From Oribacterium sp. P6A1 (lineage in GTDB: Bacteria; Bacillota; Clostridia; Lachnospirales; Lachnospiraceae), in NCBI RefSeq assembly GCF_000702885.1, contig NZ_JNKO01000003.1, positions 124,001 through 188,000 of the forward strand: DNA of 64,000 bases, given 5' to 3'. Below, in pieces: positions 1 through 7,836 of this stretch. The notes beneath the pieces were generated by a model that ran no database searches, was not told the origin of the DNA, and worked only from the letters and a program-made list of their open reading frames with translations. A program made the translations under genes and the position numbers. Within the stretch, counting starts at the first letter, position 1. The number at the start of each line of letters is the position of its first letter.

Positions 1-485
1 TTTAAGAATGTGTATCCTATATAGTAAATCGCTGTAAAAAATATAAAGAAAGCCGGTCTCAATGCTCCTTCCGGAAGTCTGTCGGTCACATTAAACATGA
101 GAAAGCTGTTAATGAAAAGGAGCAGACCTCCCATGGTGAGACACAGTCTTGTCTTTCCGAAGTTTTCCTTTTCTTTGAATCTGTCTACAAAAAATCCTAC
201 GATAGGGTCGGTAACTCCGTCCCAAAGTCTTGTTATGGTTGAAAAACTTGATGCAAGTATAACTGCCATACCTACATAACCGTTTAGGTAAAATGACATG
301 ATCATAGTTAGTCCCATGTACAGATTTACTGCCATGTTTGCTCCGGAAAAACCAACGATTCTCCATACAGGAACGTTGTGAATGCCATTTTCCTTTATAT
401 ATTTTTGGTACTTGTCCTGTGACATAGTCTCTACAGCCCCTTCCTTCATGCCAATCTCCGATTCTTTCCGCATTGCCGCTTCCAT
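1..485 (-). CDS. GPH-family sugar:cation symporter, N-terminal part
   Basis: This is the first ~161 codons of a membrane transporter running off the left edge. The start at 485 follows an AGGAGGG site. After a ~35-residue cytoplasmic N-terminus come hydrophobic segments and a loop with WDGVTDPIVGFFVDRF, the D-P-x-x-G...D-R signature between helices 2 and 3 of the glycoside-pentoside-hexuronide (MelB-like) symporters, which import sugars or glycosides with H+ or Na+. A family-typical protein would be ~450-500 residues, so about two thirds is missing. It is transcribed divergently from the AraC-type regulator at 716, which is the obvious candidate controller. The substrate cannot be read from this part. 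Confidence 0.85.
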   Translation of the reverse strand, partial: MEAAMRKESEIGMKEGAVETMSQDKYQKYIKENGIHNVPVWRIVGFSGANMAVNLYMGLTMIMSFYLNGYVGMAVILASSFSTITRLWDGVTDPIVGFFVDRFKEKENFGKTRLCLTMGGLLLFINSFLMFNVTDRLPEGALRPAFFIFFTAIYYIGYTFL

Positions 486-641
486 AGACCCTCCTGAATT
501 TACTGAATGATGATGAGGTCTACAGTGATGGGAGGAAAAAATGAACCAACTTTATTCCTGCTTATGATTATTGATCATTTTCCCACTCTATCTCTGTATA
601 TTGCTCACTTCTTTATCATTTGAAGTTCAACATTTTCAATG

Positions 642-671
642 TTGGCATCATAATACCATCAGTCGTATAAT
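642..671 (+). promoter_or_regulatory. Promoter of the AraC-type regulator gene
   Basis: TTGGCA at 642-647 and TATAAT at 666-671 are separated by 18 bases, a near-consensus vegetative promoter about 45 bases upstream of the regulator start. An inverted repeat CAACATTTTCAATGTTG overlaps the -35 side (about 629-645) and could be an operator. Confidence 0.6.
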
Positions 672-715
672 GAATATAGAACTATAGTCCTTATTTTAGA
701 ACGATATTACTTTTT

Positions 716-1999
716 ATGAAAAATATGACAAATAATTCACATACAATTAAAACAACTTCATCAGCAATAGCTTCATCTGAGGCATCTTCAACTGAGATAA
801 CTTCACCCCAAACTGCTTCTATGGAAACGTGTATGAAACTCATACAAAAACTTTTTCAGGTCAGATTCTATACTATTAATGATTTCTCTGAGGCAGAAGC
901 ATTCAGCTGCGAAAATTTGCTTAGTGACTTACAGCTTATTCTATCACCGGATGCACTCATGACGATGCGTTCCGGTGCGGAATCTCATACCCTTTATCTT
1001 CTGACGGATCTTTTTCAGATTTCGATCATAGTCTTTATGCTGGAAGACAACTTCATGCTTTTCGGACCTTTCACATCACTTATCCATACAAAGAAACATG
1101 CGGTACATATCATAAATACACATGGAATCAAGAACCTGCAGACTGAAGATTATCTCAGATATCGTGAGCATTTTCCTAACATAAGTAAGGAACGGGCTGA
1201 ACACATAGTGAGATGTTTTCTGGACACCGTATACGGGCATGAAGAAAACTACACTCTGAGGGATCCGGAAACATTTGCCATGGAAAAGGTATACGAAGAT
1301 CGTGCGGAAGAACAAAAGACCGGGATCGATCTTCTGCAGCTTCGATATGCCAATGAAAAAGAGTTTATCAGAAGTGTGGAAAATGGTGACAGCAGCTCTG
1401 CTCTCAGATATCTCGACAGGATGCAGAGCGATGTAAGATACATGAAGGAACTCGGTTCTACCATCGAAAATGAGCGCATAGGCTGCGCCATCACCAGAAC
1501 CACTCTCAGAATAACCGCCATGAAGACAGGCCTCCCGGCTTATATCATCGATAAAATATCAGGGCAAAACACAAGAGAAGTTTTCCGGGAACGGCACCTG
1601 GAGAAAATACTTGCGAGCAAAGAAAAAATGGTCGTGAATTTCTGCAATGCGATAAAGGAGCACCATTCTGAGGCTCACAGTGCTGTGGTTACAAATGCCA
1701 TTTTCTTCCTGAACAGTAATTTCAAAGAAAACCTGAGTATAGATGACCTCACCCGGGAACTCGCTGTATCCAAAAGTCATTTCATGTCTGTTTTCAAGGA
1801 AGAAACCGGTACAAGTCCCATGAACTATCTCCGGTCCATCAGGATAAAAAAAGCCTGCACCCTTCTTTCGGGTACAGGCAAAAATATCATGGAGATAAGT
1901 GAAGATGTTGGTATCCCGGACAGCAATTACTTTGTGAAACTGTTCCGGAAAGAAACCGGTATGACACCTACCGAATACAGAAAAAGCAATCGGTTGTGA
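716..1999 (+). CDS. AraC-family transcriptional regulator
   Basis: A 427-residue regulator. The last ~100 residues are a double helix-turn-helix of AraC type, with SIDDLTRELAVSKSHFMSVF for the first helix pair and DVGIPDSNYFVKLFRKETGM followed by TPTEYR for the second. The first ~300 residues have no recognised small-sugar cupin; they resemble the long N-terminal sensor regions of YesN-like Firmicute regulators, and the ligand is unknown. No good Shine-Dalgarno precedes the first ATG, so a start at a later Met (residue 4 or about 37) is possible. The gene is divergent from the sugar symporter at 1-485, suggesting it activates that transport locus. Confidence 0.85.
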   Translation: MKNMTNNSHTIKTTSSAIASSEASSTEITSPQTASMETCMKLIQKLFQVRFYTINDFSEAEAFSCENLLSDLQLILSPDALMTMRSGAESHTLYLLTDLFQISIIVFMLEDNFMLFGPFTSLIHTKKHAVHIINTHGIKNLQTEDYLRYREHFPNISKERAEHIVRCFLDTVYGHEENYTLRDPETFAMEKVYEDRAEEQKTGIDLLQLRYANEKEFIRSVENGDSSSALRYLDRMQSDVRYMKELGSTIENERIGCAITRTTLRITAMKTGLPAYIIDKISGQNTREVFRERHLEKILASKEKMVVNFCNAIKEHHSEAHSAVVTNAIFFLNSNFKENLSIDDLTRELAVSKSHFMSVFKEETGTSPMNYLRSIRIKKACTLLSGTGKNIMEISEDVGIPDSNYFVKLFRKETGMTPTEYRKSNRL

Positions 2000-2014
2000 A
2001 ATAACAAATCTGCA

Positions 2015-2059
2015 GACGGTTCTGTTGACTGCTTTTGTAAAGTAGTCAACAGAACCGTC
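2015..2059. other. 16-bp perfect inverted repeat between convergent genes
   Basis: GACGGTTCTGTTGACT at 2015-2030 is exactly complementary to 2044-2059 with a 13-base loop. It lies just after the AraC gene and beyond the 3' end of the convergent esterase gene, so it may act as a bidirectional terminator. Neither side has a T run, so it is not a canonical intrinsic terminator. Confidence 0.55.
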
Positions 2060-2187
2060 AATAAAGGATTTAGTATCCTTCAGGGCTATGAAACAGATGA
2101 CTTCATCATATCCAGAACCCACTTCGGCGCAAGCTGAGGAAGTTCAGTACCGTTCTTTTTGGCCTCACAGTAAGGTAAGTATATTCC

Positions 2188-3462
2188 TCACTTCTGTGTA
2201 AACAACCATTCCATAACAGCTGCACAATTATAGGCATAGTCGAAGGATGCCATATGATATCCTGCGCCACCCATAGGGCTGTTGCCACCCTGCTGCCCGT
2301 CTTCTCCGGATTTCTCCTGACCATCAGCTGATGTCTGTTCGCTCATTGAAGGCTGATTGTTGTCCGGTGCCTGGCCATCCATAGGTTGCTGATTGCCGTC
2401 AGGGGCCTGTCCATTCATTGGCGGCTGATTGCCCTCAGGTTTCTGCCCGTTACCAGAGCCTTCTGATCCTCCCATCATAAAACTGCCGGCATCGATTGTA
2501 CCTGTCTTCCATGAGATAAAGTACTGATTTTCGTCTGCACTAAACAGATCATTTGCCGCAGAACTGAGTTCATCCACAGACCATGTGCCATCCCACTGTA
2601 CATACTCATAGGAAACATTGTCTGAATCAAACATTTCCATCACTTCCTGCGCTCCGCTCCAGGCACTTGTATCATCCTCTGCAGCAAAGTAAACAAATGT
2701 CTGATCTTCAAGTCCTGAAAGAGCATTTACATCCCACTGTCCATCTACAAACATACATGCTGCGTAAAGATCCGGATATTCTGATGCCAGGATCAATGTA
2801 GTCATGCATCCCATTGACTGACCGGTACCGTAGATCCTCTCAGCATCAACTGCATACTCCTCGCACATATAGTCAATGTATCGTTTTGTAAGTTCAACAT
2901 ATTCTGTAGTGGTGTATCCATCATGATCATCAAGAATCGTCTCCGGATATGTAGGAACAGCAACTATGGTAGGATTTACACTCTGCCATTCATCGGTAGC
3001 CCAGACAAGAGCACCTCGTCCCTGTGTTAATGAATAAGTGGGATCGTCACCTGCGCAGGTTGAGTCACCTATGAAAACCACCATAGGATATGAAGCATTT
3101 TCATCATATCCTTCAGGAAGATATAAATTATATGTTATGGAAAGTCCTGTCTCCTCATCTGTAAATGTCTTCTGCTCGAACTTACCTGCGTAAGTCGATA
3201 CCAGACTCTCCTCATCTTCAGCGAGGGTGTTCGCTACTGCGCCAAGTCCTGCTTCTGTGATATCACTCTTTTCAGCATCAGCCTGTGATTCCTTCGCTGC
3301 AACTGATGTTTCTTCTTTCTTATCTGTTTCCTGATCCTCTGTATTCTTTTCTTCTGCTGACTGGGTGGAAGGCGCTTTGTCAACAGTGGTCTGGTTTCCA
3401 CAAGCTGCCAAAGTGCAGATCATGGATGAAGCAAGTAACAGTGTTAAAGGTTTTTTGAACAT
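2188..3462 (-). CDS. Secreted alpha/beta-hydrolase (esterase/peptidase-like) lipoprotein
   Basis: The start at 3462 (MFKKPL) is preferred over an ATG five codons upstream because GAGGAG sits 7 bases before it. A lipoprotein signal ends in LAAC (Cys ~21), followed by a Ser/Thr/Glu-rich linker to about residue 90. The alpha/beta-hydrolase core has the nucleophile elbow GTGQSMG (Ser ~216), resembling prolyl-oligopeptidase or carboxylesterase-type folds. Oddly, a Pro/Gln/Gly/Asn-rich segment with repeats such as DGNQQPMDGQAP (about 345-400) interrupts the domain before the terminal GYHMASFDYAY, which may supply the catalytic His. The substrate is unknown. The reading frame stays open for 33 more codons after the TGA. 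Confidence 0.75.
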   Translation of the reverse strand: MFKKPLTLLLASSMICTLAACGNQTTVDKAPSTQSAEEKNTEDQETDKKEETSVAAKESQADAEKSDITEAGLGAVANTLAEDEESLVSTYAGKFEQKTFTDEETGLSITYNLYLPEGYDENASYPMVVFIGDSTCAGDDPTYSLTQGRGALVWATDEWQSVNPTIVAVPTYPETILDDHDGYTTTEYVELTKRYIDYMCEEYAVDAERIYGTGQSMGCMTTLILASEYPDLYAACMFVDGQWDVNALSGLEDQTFVYFAAEDDTSAWSGAQEVMEMFDSDNVSYEYVQWDGTWSVDELSSAANDLFSADENQYFISWKTGTIDAGSFMMGGSEGSGNGQKPEGNQPPMNGQAPDGNQQPMDGQAPDNNQPSMSEQTSADGQEKSGEDGQQGGNSPMGGAGYHMASFDYAYNCAAVMEWLFTQK

Positions 3463-3610
3463 TTCATTTCTCCTCATATCTTATATTGTATTCTGCTGAT
3501 CACGCAGCAGTTTTTGTTTTCCGTGATGCACATGTTACAACATTTTCCTTAAACGAAACTTAAAACCTATGCGGGTGTATCAGGTATTTTTAATTCTCTG
3601 ACTTGTCCTC

Positions 3611-3660
3611 AAAAAAAAAGAGCCCCGACCACATAGTGCAGAAGTCATGTGGTCGAGGCT
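3611..3660 (-). terminator. Intrinsic terminator after the metY remnant
   Basis: A stem built on CCGACCACAT/ATGTGGTCG is followed on the minus strand by a run of nine T. It ends transcription of the metY pseudogene before the esterase gene. Confidence 0.85.
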
Positions 3661-3670
3661 TTTGTCTAAT

Positions 3671-4061
3671 TTATACTGCTGCAAATCCCTTTTCCAGGTC
3701 TGCAATTATATCATCGATATGCTCGGTTCCGATTGAGAGTCTGATGGTGCTCTGGGTGATTCCCTGATCCTGAAGCTCTGCGTCAGAAAGCTGAGAATGT
3801 GTTGTTGTAGCAGGATGGATAACCAGACTCTTTACGTCGGCGACATTAGCAAGAAGTGAAAAGATCTCAAGGTTATCGATGAACTTCCACGCCTCCTCTT
3901 TGCCACCATTAATCTCAAAAGTGAAGATTGAAGCTCCGCCGTTAGGGAAATACTTCTCATAAAGTGCATGGTCCGGTAGGTACCGCTCTTGAATCTGTAG
4001 CCGGATCCGGCTGCTCCTGTCCTACGTGTAACTGAAGTGTCTCAAATCTGTACTTGCTCAT
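3671..4061 (-). pseudogene. metY: metY (O-acetylhomoserine sulfhydrylase) with large internal deletion
   Basis: The start (GTAGGAGG before ATG at 4061) and the first ~28 residues (MSKYRFETLQLHVGQEQPD...) are typical of O-acetyl-L-homoserine sulfhydrylase, the PLP enzyme making homocysteine. The last ~100 residues are also typical, including NGGASIFTFEINGGKE and SLVIHPATTTHSQL, up to a stop at 3671. A full enzyme is ~425 residues, so about 300 including the PLP-lysine region are missing. At the junction near 3971-3985 the two parts are in different frames, and the N-terminal frame hits a stop soon after. The promoter-proximal leader and the terminator are intact. It cannot make active enzyme; a second copy elsewhere is likely but not visible. 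Confidence 0.9.
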
Positions 4062-4077
4062 AACTGTAACCTCCTAC

Positions 4078-4135
4078 TATAAACGCATGTTTTTGCCGTT
4101 TATCTCTGACATACAACTCAAGATCTAATCGGCTC
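4078..4135 (-). repeat. 58-bp leader repeat, copy A (upstream of metY)
   Basis: This is one of three related 58-59 bp sequences in the window (others at 7741 and 40209). Read on the minus strand it encodes an 11-codon ORF, MSEINGKNMRL, from 4112 to a TAG at 4077. The TAG is 15 bases before the metY start and abuts its Shine-Dalgarno. The outer part ends in GGCTC on the plus strand. Confidence 0.7.
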
Positions 4136-4283
4136 CGTTATTAGACATTTGCAATATCATCTCATCATGTTTCTGAGTAATGTCTCTCTGTTTTTTGATA
4201 TAACGATAATAGCCTGAAGAAGGCAGCTATACATAATTCTTTCATTTTATAGTCATTTATAGACTGTATCTATATCTCAAGCA

Positions 4284-4319
4284 AATAAAAAACTGCCACG
4301 TCTGTGACGTGACAGTTTA
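4284..4319 (-). terminator. Terminator downstream of the FMN/FAD reductase gene
   Basis: A hairpin pairing AACTGTCACGT with ACGTGGCAGTT is followed on the minus strand by TTTTTTATT. It lies about 105 bases past the reductase stop at 4425. The intervening stretch 4136-4283 is AT-rich leader of the metY remnant with no further feature that I recognise. Confidence 0.8.
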
Positions 4320-4424
4320 TGTACAATGGGATACCGATATACACTTAGTAAAATTTTGGTTTTAAAACCTTAAATATAGTCCTTAATATTTATGAACGAA
4401 GCGCTGGCAGATAAGAGATATTAC

Positions 4425-6413
4425 TTATTCTGCTGCAACATTTGTTCCTGCGATTCTTCCGAAAGTTATGATATCAGGGTAAGCATTACCGCCGAGACGG
4501 TTGTTTCCATGGATACCTCCGGTGAACTCACCTGCCGCATAGAGACCCGGGATAATGTCTCCATCCTTGTTAAGTACGTGTGCGTCAGAGTCGATCTGAA
4601 CGCCTCCCATTGTGTGATGTACGGTTGTTGTACGGATGGAAGCATAGAAAGGAGCCTTCTCGATAGTTGACTCAGCGCTTGTAGCCTTGCCGAACTCGTC
4701 CTTACCGTTCTTCATGCCATCATTGTACTTCTCTATAGTTTCCTTGAGAGCTGCAGGATCAACGTTGATCTTCTCAGCAAGCTCTTCGATGGTATCTGCC
4801 TTGACAGTTCTGCCCTTCTCGATGAGGCTGTTGATCTGTTCCTGACGGTCATCAGTGATCTGAGAGCTGTCAACGATGAGATACATCTCTCCGTCTGTCT
4901 GCTGAAGCTCAGCCATGGACATCTCGTAACGTGTACCATCTTCCTTTACGAAACGCTTGCCTTCCTTGTTTACATATACATAGTACTGAGCACCGAGCCA
5001 GTTTCCTACGAACTCTGCAACGCAGCCGTCAACAGGATCTCCGAGAGGATGAACCTGGATCTGATCGAGATCTACGAAGTTTGCGCCAAGTGCCTCAGCA
5101 AGAGCGATACCGTCACCTGTGGAGCTTGCTGCACAGGATGTTCTTGTTGTTGTGATAACACCGTTGGAATACTTCTTAACGAGATCTGAGTTTGCTGCGA
5201 AACCTCCGGTTGCAAGAACCACGCCCTTGGTTGCGTGTACTGTAATCTTTGAACCGTCGCTTCTCTCGGCTACAGCGCCTGCTGCGCGGCCTGAGTCGTC
5301 TGTAAGGATTTCCTTAACATCTGCGTCTGTGTAGATCTTTGCGCCAAGCTTCTCTGCAGTTTCCTGAAGCATATTGGTGTAGATACGTCCGCCGTTATCG
5401 CCTTCCTTACCTTCAGCCTTCTCGAGATCGATCTGATGACCTCTCTGCCACTTTCCGCCTACTGCCATGAAGATATAATCAGTTTTAAAAGGAACGCCTA
5501 TGTCCTCTGTCAGCCACTTATAGGCATCAACAGCGCCTGTAGCGTATGTCTCTATAAGAGGGATATCTCCGATTTCACCGCCTCCAAGGTATGTCTGTAA
5601 TGCGTGCCAGTTTGCGGAGTCAAATAATGTTTCTGTTCCGGATGCTTTCCACTCCTCGTAATCCTTCTTAACCTTTTCTATAAGAGCCTTGTGATCATCA
5701 TTCTTTGGTGTCTCTTTAAGAGCATCCTCGATCTCCTTCTCAAGATCAGGTGTTGTCTTGGCACCGGTTGATGCAAGCATCTCAGGGTCGGCAACATTGT
5801 AAGTACCCTCTCCAAGAGCACTGTTTCCGCCGATTGTAGGCATCTTCTCAAGTACGATAACAGATGCACCTGCCTGCTCTGCTGCTGCAGCTGCGGCAAG
5901 ACCTGCTCCGCCGGCACCTACAACTACCACATCGGCAGTTTCTTCGATATCTTCACCGGCTTCTTTTGCTTCAACCTTTACGTTCTTAAGAGCGTCAATG
6001 TCTGCTCCGGCCTCTGTAAGAGCAGCCTCAACTGCGGCAAGAATTGCATCGCTTGTGATGGTTGCACCGGATACGGCATCGATACCGAGAGACTGATTCT
6101 TTACGATAGCCTCGGGAATTTCAGAGATGGCAGGATCTGAAATTCCTGGCGTCTCCTGATGCTCAGTAACTTTTACGTCTGTGATGGCATCATCTGATAC
6201 GGTTACTTCTACAGTTACGTCACCATTCTTTCCGGCAGACTTTCCGGTGTAAGTACCTGCTGTGTACTTTGCACCTTCTGCGGCAGCTTTGGTGGTTTCT
6301 TCTGCTGCTTCAGTCTGTGCTGCAGTTGTAGCTTCAGGTGTGGATGTGGTTCCACAAGCAGAAACAGACACTGCAAGTGCGCAGGCAAGCATGGATGATA
6401 AAATCTTTTTCAT
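4425..6413 (-). CDS. Extracellular FMN-binding/FAD fumarate reductase-like lipoprotein
   Basis: A 662-residue lipoprotein (lipobox VSAC, Cys 20) with a Thr/Ala/Glu-rich linker. An FMN-binding domain spans about 47-135 and carries DAVSGAT (residues 112-118), the motif where ApbE-type enzymes attach FMN to Thr. A fumarate reductase/succinate dehydrogenase flavoprotein domain runs from about 160, with the FAD dinucleotide motif GAGGAG (166-171), HHTMGG, and NNRLGGNAYPD near the C-terminus. Such proteins take electrons from membrane flavoproteins and reduce small extracellular acceptors (fumarate, urocanate, acrylate-type compounds); which one cannot be told from sequence. It is monocistronic, and a larger relative lies at 26321. 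Confidence 0.88.
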   Translation of the reverse strand: MKKILSSMLACALAVSVSACGTTSTPEATTAAQTEAAEETTKAAAEGAKYTAGTYTGKSAGKNGDVTVEVTVSDDAITDVKVTEHQETPGISDPAISEIPEAIVKNQSLGIDAVSGATITSDAILAAVEAALTEAGADIDALKNVKVEAKEAGEDIEETADVVVVGAGGAGLAAAAAAEQAGASVIVLEKMPTIGGNSALGEGTYNVADPEMLASTGAKTTPDLEKEIEDALKETPKNDDHKALIEKVKKDYEEWKASGTETLFDSANWHALQTYLGGGEIGDIPLIETYATGAVDAYKWLTEDIGVPFKTDYIFMAVGGKWQRGHQIDLEKAEGKEGDNGGRIYTNMLQETAEKLGAKIYTDADVKEILTDDSGRAAGAVAERSDGSKITVHATKGVVLATGGFAANSDLVKKYSNGVITTTRTSCAASSTGDGIALAEALGANFVDLDQIQVHPLGDPVDGCVAEFVGNWLGAQYYVYVNKEGKRFVKEDGTRYEMSMAELQQTDGEMYLIVDSSQITDDRQEQINSLIEKGRTVKADTIEELAEKINVDPAALKETIEKYNDGMKNGKDEFGKATSAESTIEKAPFYASIRTTTVHHTMGGVQIDSDAHVLNKDGDIIPGLYAAGEFTGGIHGNNRLGGNAYPDIITFGRIAGTNVAAE

Positions 6414-6650
6414 GATTTCCTCCTAAATACTCCCATTGCTACACACAAATTATAATAGAAATACCGGGTGCTCACAAGATACAAAAAAATAGCTTTTTTA
6501 TACAGGTGTTAAGAAAAACTTATTACCGGTGTACCAAGGAAGATTTATAAATGGATAGGTCATCTAACTTATTCGTCAAGTCATGAGAGAATATGAGAAG
6601 ATTTCTAAATAAGACAATAGCTTTATATATAGTCTGAAAATAGACAATAG

Positions 6651-6760
6651 TATAATTAGATTTAGCATGTTACACTTACAACGGTGCTTGCCCTTGCGGT
6701 AGGCGGTTAGCCCTTCTATACGGAGGGATTTGTGTATAGCCCTCCAGAAAGGAGGGTCCT
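6651..6760 (+). promoter_or_regulatory. Promoter and structured 5' UTR of the holin-like toxin
   Basis: TATAAT at 6651-6656 is a strong -10; the -35 is weak. The predicted leader of ~100 bases holds GGAGGG at 6722-6727, CCCTCC at 6740-6745 and the true Shine-Dalgarno GGAGGG at 6751-6756. CCCTCC can therefore pair either with the upstream copy or with the ribosome site, a two-state arrangement usual for type I toxin messages. The upstream gap 6414-6650 shows nothing else that I can identify. Confidence 0.55.
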
Positions 6761-7007
6761 ATGGTAACGTATTCTGATTTATTCCAGTTTGGAATTTTGA
6801 TAGTAGCTATCATCGGTCTTGTTTATAAGATGAAATCGAGCAGGGAAAAATCCCTGCTCGATTTCGCGTTGGTCGGCATATGTCCGATGACACAAGCGTC
6901 TCGTCCGCATGCCGACTTTATCGCGAAAAAAATAACCGCCCCAGCCTCGACAACTGAACGGTTATTTAACTAAATAAGTTTCAGGGCTAACCGTCTACGG
7001 CAAGCAC
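6684..7007. repeat. Long-range inverted repeat bracketing the toxin gene
   Basis: The arm at 6684-6713 (GTGCTTGCC...CGGTTAGCCC) is the reverse complement of 6984-7007 apart from a 6-base insertion and one mismatch. In a full-length toxin transcript the 5' and 3' ends could pair. In the opposite-strand RNA the 5' end would carry the same sequence as the toxin leader. Confidence 0.7.
6761..6973 (+). CDS. Putative holin-like type I toxin
   Basis: The product begins MVTYSDLFQFGILIVAIIG, one hydrophobic helix followed by basic residues, the hallmark of the small 'putative holin-like toxin' family (type I toxins of Firmicutes, usually ~30-40 residues) that insert in the membrane. GGAGGG lies 4 bases before the ATG, though it may be masked by the leader. 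Here the frame continues to 70 residues because the region after the helix is a perfect 14-bp hairpin (6833-6864) and a second stem ending near 6924. This C-terminal extension may be translated RNA structure rather than protein that matters. A probable antisense RNA antitoxin overlaps the 3' end. Confidence 0.7.
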   Translation: MVTYSDLFQFGILIVAIIGLVYKMKSSREKSLLDFALVGICPMTQASRPHADFIAKKITAPASTTERLFN

Positions 7008-7011
7008 TTCT
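6925..7011 (-). ncRNA. Probable antisense RNA antitoxin
   Basis: On the minus strand, TATAAA at 7023-7018 could be a -10, giving a start near 7011. A hairpin pairing AATAACCG with CGGTTATT (6931-6966) is followed by TTTTTTT at about 6925-6932. The predicted ~85-base RNA overlaps the end of the toxin message. No -35 with ideal spacing was found, so the start is approximate. Confidence 0.5.
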
Positions 7012-7139
7012 TATGTCTTTATAGTAAATCAAGTCATATGTTATTTCAATAGGTTCTACATAGCTTTTTTCTATCTCAATACCCTGTCAGAACTGAAATC
7101 TGTCAAATCTACCATTATCACCTGAATAATTCAGGTTAA

Positions 7140-7724
7140 TTATCTGCAGTTTTTCGTCAGCTCAATGAAATTCCTCAGTATCTTTTCTCCCTCCGGTGTC
7201 ATGATGGACTCTGGGTGGAACTGCAGGCCGTAGACATTATTTTTACTGTCCTCTACGGCCATGACTTCTCCGTCAGTAGTGACTCCGGAGACTTTCAGTT
7301 CGGTGTCCTTCAATGTCTCTTCCACCACTGCAAGTGAATGATACCTCGCCACCTTGATAACATCGGGAAGTCCTTTAAAAAGAGGGCATGTGGTGTCGAT
7401 TTTTGTGTCGGACTGTTTTCCGTGCATAAGCTGTTTTGCATAGCTTACGGTAGCACCGTAGACCATGCAGATAGCCTGCTCGCCGAGGCAGACACCGAGA
7501 ATCGGAAATTCTCCCCGTAACTCCCGGATCACATCAGGGCAGATTCCTGCATCCTCGGAACGCCCGGGGCCCGGCGAGATAATGATTCCTTCAGGGCTCA
7601 GATTCCTGATTTCATCAACAGTCAGTGCATCGTTTCGAACCACCTTAAGGTCAGGTTCGATGCTGCCAACCATCTGAAATAAGTTGTATGTAAAGCTGTC
7701 ATAGTTGTCGAGCAATAAGATCAT
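7140..7724 (-). CDS. trpG: Anthranilate synthase glutamine amidotransferase subunit
   Basis: A 194-residue class I glutamine amidotransferase. It has the nucleophile motif GVCLGEQ (Cys 79), the oxyanion region SPGPG, and the catalytic pair FHPES (His 170, Glu 172), all intact. It releases ammonia from glutamine for TrpE in the first step of tryptophan synthesis. The length is normal. It follows trpE by 112 bases on the same strand, the gap being filled by the 58-bp repeat copy B; the Shine-Dalgarno AGAGGAGG abuts the repeat. No trpD, C, F, B or A follows, so the rest of the pathway is elsewhere. A small palindrome (7120-7136) lies just past the stop; no clear terminator was seen. Confidence 0.93.
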   Translation of the reverse strand: MILLLDNYDSFTYNLFQMVGSIEPDLKVVRNDALTVDEIRNLSPEGIIISPGPGRSEDAGICPDVIRELRGEFPILGVCLGEQAICMVYGATVSYAKQLMHGKQSDTKIDTTCPLFKGLPDVIKVARYHSLAVVEETLKDTELKVSGVTTDGEVMAVEDSKNNVYGLQFHPESIMTPEGEKILRNFIELTKNCR

Positions 7725-7740
7725 GAATTTGTACCTCCTC

Positions 7741-7798
7741 TATAAATGCAAGATTTTAGCCTTTATTTCTGACATACAGATGCCCATATTATCGGCTC
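7741..7798 (-). repeat. 58-bp leader repeat, copy B (between trpE and trpG)
   Basis: Similar to copies A (4078) and C (40209). On the minus strand it encodes the 11-codon ORF MSEIKAKILHL (7775 to TAG at 7740). The TAG is exactly 15 bases before the trpG start, the same spacing as in copy A before metY. Confidence 0.7.
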
Positions 7799-7836
7799 AA
7801 GATTTCGAAAATTCAGCTTTGGAAAATATGACATTT

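Noticed and set aside
1559-2122. A 187-residue minus-strand frame opposite the AraC gene
   Set aside because: Antisense to the conserved helix-turn-helix; no ribosome site.
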